5,957 bases of DNA from an uncultured Desulfobacterales bacterium (GTDB lineage: Bacteria; Desulfobacterota; Desulfobacteria; Desulfobacterales; JAFDCJ01), in contig CALZJV010000755.1 in the NCBI GenBank assembly GCA_945787595.1, forward strand, positions 1 through 5,957. The letters run 5' to 3'. A program made the position numbers and the translations under genes. Under the pieces are notes generated by a model, which was not told the origin of the DNA, made no database searches, and was given only the letters and a program-made list of their open reading frames with translations. Positions 5,549 through 5,957 of the stretch are shown here, piece after piece (the stretch's first letter is position 1; the number at the start of each line of letters is the position of its first letter).

Positions 5549-5633
5549 GAAATAAAGGCAACAAGGATTTCATCCCGGGCAAACAGGCTCCGCCCCAGAG
5601 AAATAAGTGCAACAGAGATTTCACGGGGTAAAC
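5549..5633 (+). repeat. Imperfect direct repeat, two copies 51 bp apart
   Basis: 5549-5572 and 5600-5623 match at 20 of 24 positions (both start GAAATAA, contain GCAACA and end GATTTCA). Similarity continues weakly into CGGGCAAAC (5576-5584) and CGGGGTAAAC (5624-5633). The region lies between the convergent permease and DinB-family genes and has no credible coding frame. Confidence 0.6.
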
Positions 5634-5658
5634 GTTGAACAGGACAGGTTGGGCAGGC

Positions 5659-5683
5659 GGATTAACACAGATTTTCAGGAATT
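5659..5683 (+). repeat. Fragment resembling the GGATTAACACAGATT intergenic repeat
   Basis: GGATTAACACAGATTTTCAG followed by GAATT has the internal ACAGATT/TCAGGAATT periodicity of the degenerate intergenic repeats of the GGATTAACACGGATT kind seen in many environmental bacteria. Only one copy is present here, so the assignment rests on recalled resemblance. Confidence 0.35.
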
Positions 5684-5721
5684 TCTAAACAATCGTACCT
5701 TTACGATTCATCATTTTATAT

Positions 5722-5957
5722 CTATTGCCACCCTGAATAATTCAATGATACCGGCTTGACCAGTTTGGTTAGATAGGCAAAATGCAGGTCGGTAACCTGT
5801 CGGATATGAAAAAGGTCGTGAGCAAGCCAGTTGGCCAGAATCAGTTCTGCTGACATGGGGCCCATTTGAGGATGCTGGTGAGTAGCCCGCCAGTCCGGCC
5901 AATCCAATTTGTTTAACCACAGAAGCGACTTCTCGCGCTCTTCGAAGAAATTATGTA
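5722..5957 (-). CDS. DinB-family (DinB/YfiT-like) protein, C-terminal fragment
   Basis: The frame is open from the window edge (5957) to a TAG at 5722-5724 and shows 77 residues; the N-terminus lies outside the window. It reads FFEEREKSLLWLNKLDWPDW, then HPQMGPMSAELILANWLAHD, LFHIRQVTDL and an end at YSGWQ. The ERxKSLxWL start, the HPQxGPM stretch and HDLFHIRQ (visible residues 46-53, an HxxxH pair) are typical of the four-helix DinB superfamily, where three histidines usually bind a divalent metal; the first would lie upstream. Members include thiol-dependent transferases and many stress-linked proteins of unknown substrate, so no reaction is assigned. It converges on the transporter operon and is unlikely to be functionally linked to it. 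The TTG at 5905-5907 is not treated as a start because conserved sequence extends upstream of it. Confidence 0.82.
   Translation of the reverse strand, partial: HNFFEEREKSLLWLNKLDWPDWRATHQHPQMGPMSAELILANWLAHDLFHIRQVTDLHFAYLTKLVKPVSLNYSGWQ

Noticed and set aside
5574..5608. Possible remnant of the lost permease C-terminus (one frame reads GKQAPPQ)
   Set aside because: A short proline-containing match is weak, it falls within an imperfect direct repeat, and the flanking codons do not resemble the family's helix or PY tail.
5711..5920. 69-codon - strand frame overlapping the DinB-family fragment
   Set aside because: It is a neighbouring frame of the same DNA with no family features; the frame ending at 5722 carries the HDLFHIRQ and HPQMGPM motifs.

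Overview
The window carries most of one operon on the + strand: a high-affinity ABC uptake system of the BMP/PnrA class, the type known as NupNOPQ in Bacillus and BmpA-NupABC in Lactococcus. The order is substrate-binding protein (1-966, N-terminus outside the window), double-domain ATPase (1336-2817), first permease (3340-4641) and second permease (4638-5507). The far end holds the C-terminal part of a convergent DinB-family gene on the - strand (5722-5957). Characterised relatives import purine or pyrimidine nucleosides, so nucleoside uptake is the likeliest role. The substrate cannot be read from this sequence.

The genes are unremarkable in family, but the joints between them are unusual. 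Only the permease-permease joint is compact (ATGA overlap). Every other junction is filled with short-period degenerate repeats. After the binding protein comes a stem-loop (993-1027), then a purine-rich AGRGGTTC tract (1033-1117), then 23 consecutive in-phase heptamers of the form HTCTGWY (1150-1310) ending 11 bases before the ATPase ribosome binding site. After the ATPase come GGTTGATT-type units that start at its stop codon (2812-2860). These are followed by a 372-bp block bounded by inverted CGCAGAG-type elements (2921-3292) that contains two further inverted repeats. The second permease runs directly into GATTGAA heptamers (5470-5497), which encode its last residues and replace the usual C-terminus. 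Further imperfect repeats lie at 5549-5683.

The genes should work together as follows. The periplasmic or lipid-anchored binding protein captures the ligand and delivers it to a channel made of the two different permeases. The single polypeptide with two nucleotide-binding domains powers import. Only its first domain has intact catalytic motifs, as is usual in this family.

The organism is probably a Gram-negative, mid-GC environmental bacterium. The density of 7-9 bp degenerate intergenic repeats recalls Desulfobacterota (former Deltaproteobacteria). That is an inference from general familiarity and not a proven assignment. The main result of the hunt is that several unrelated short-period repeat families occupy nearly every permissive joint of one operon, and in two places they appear to have eroded or rewritten the ends of coding regions.
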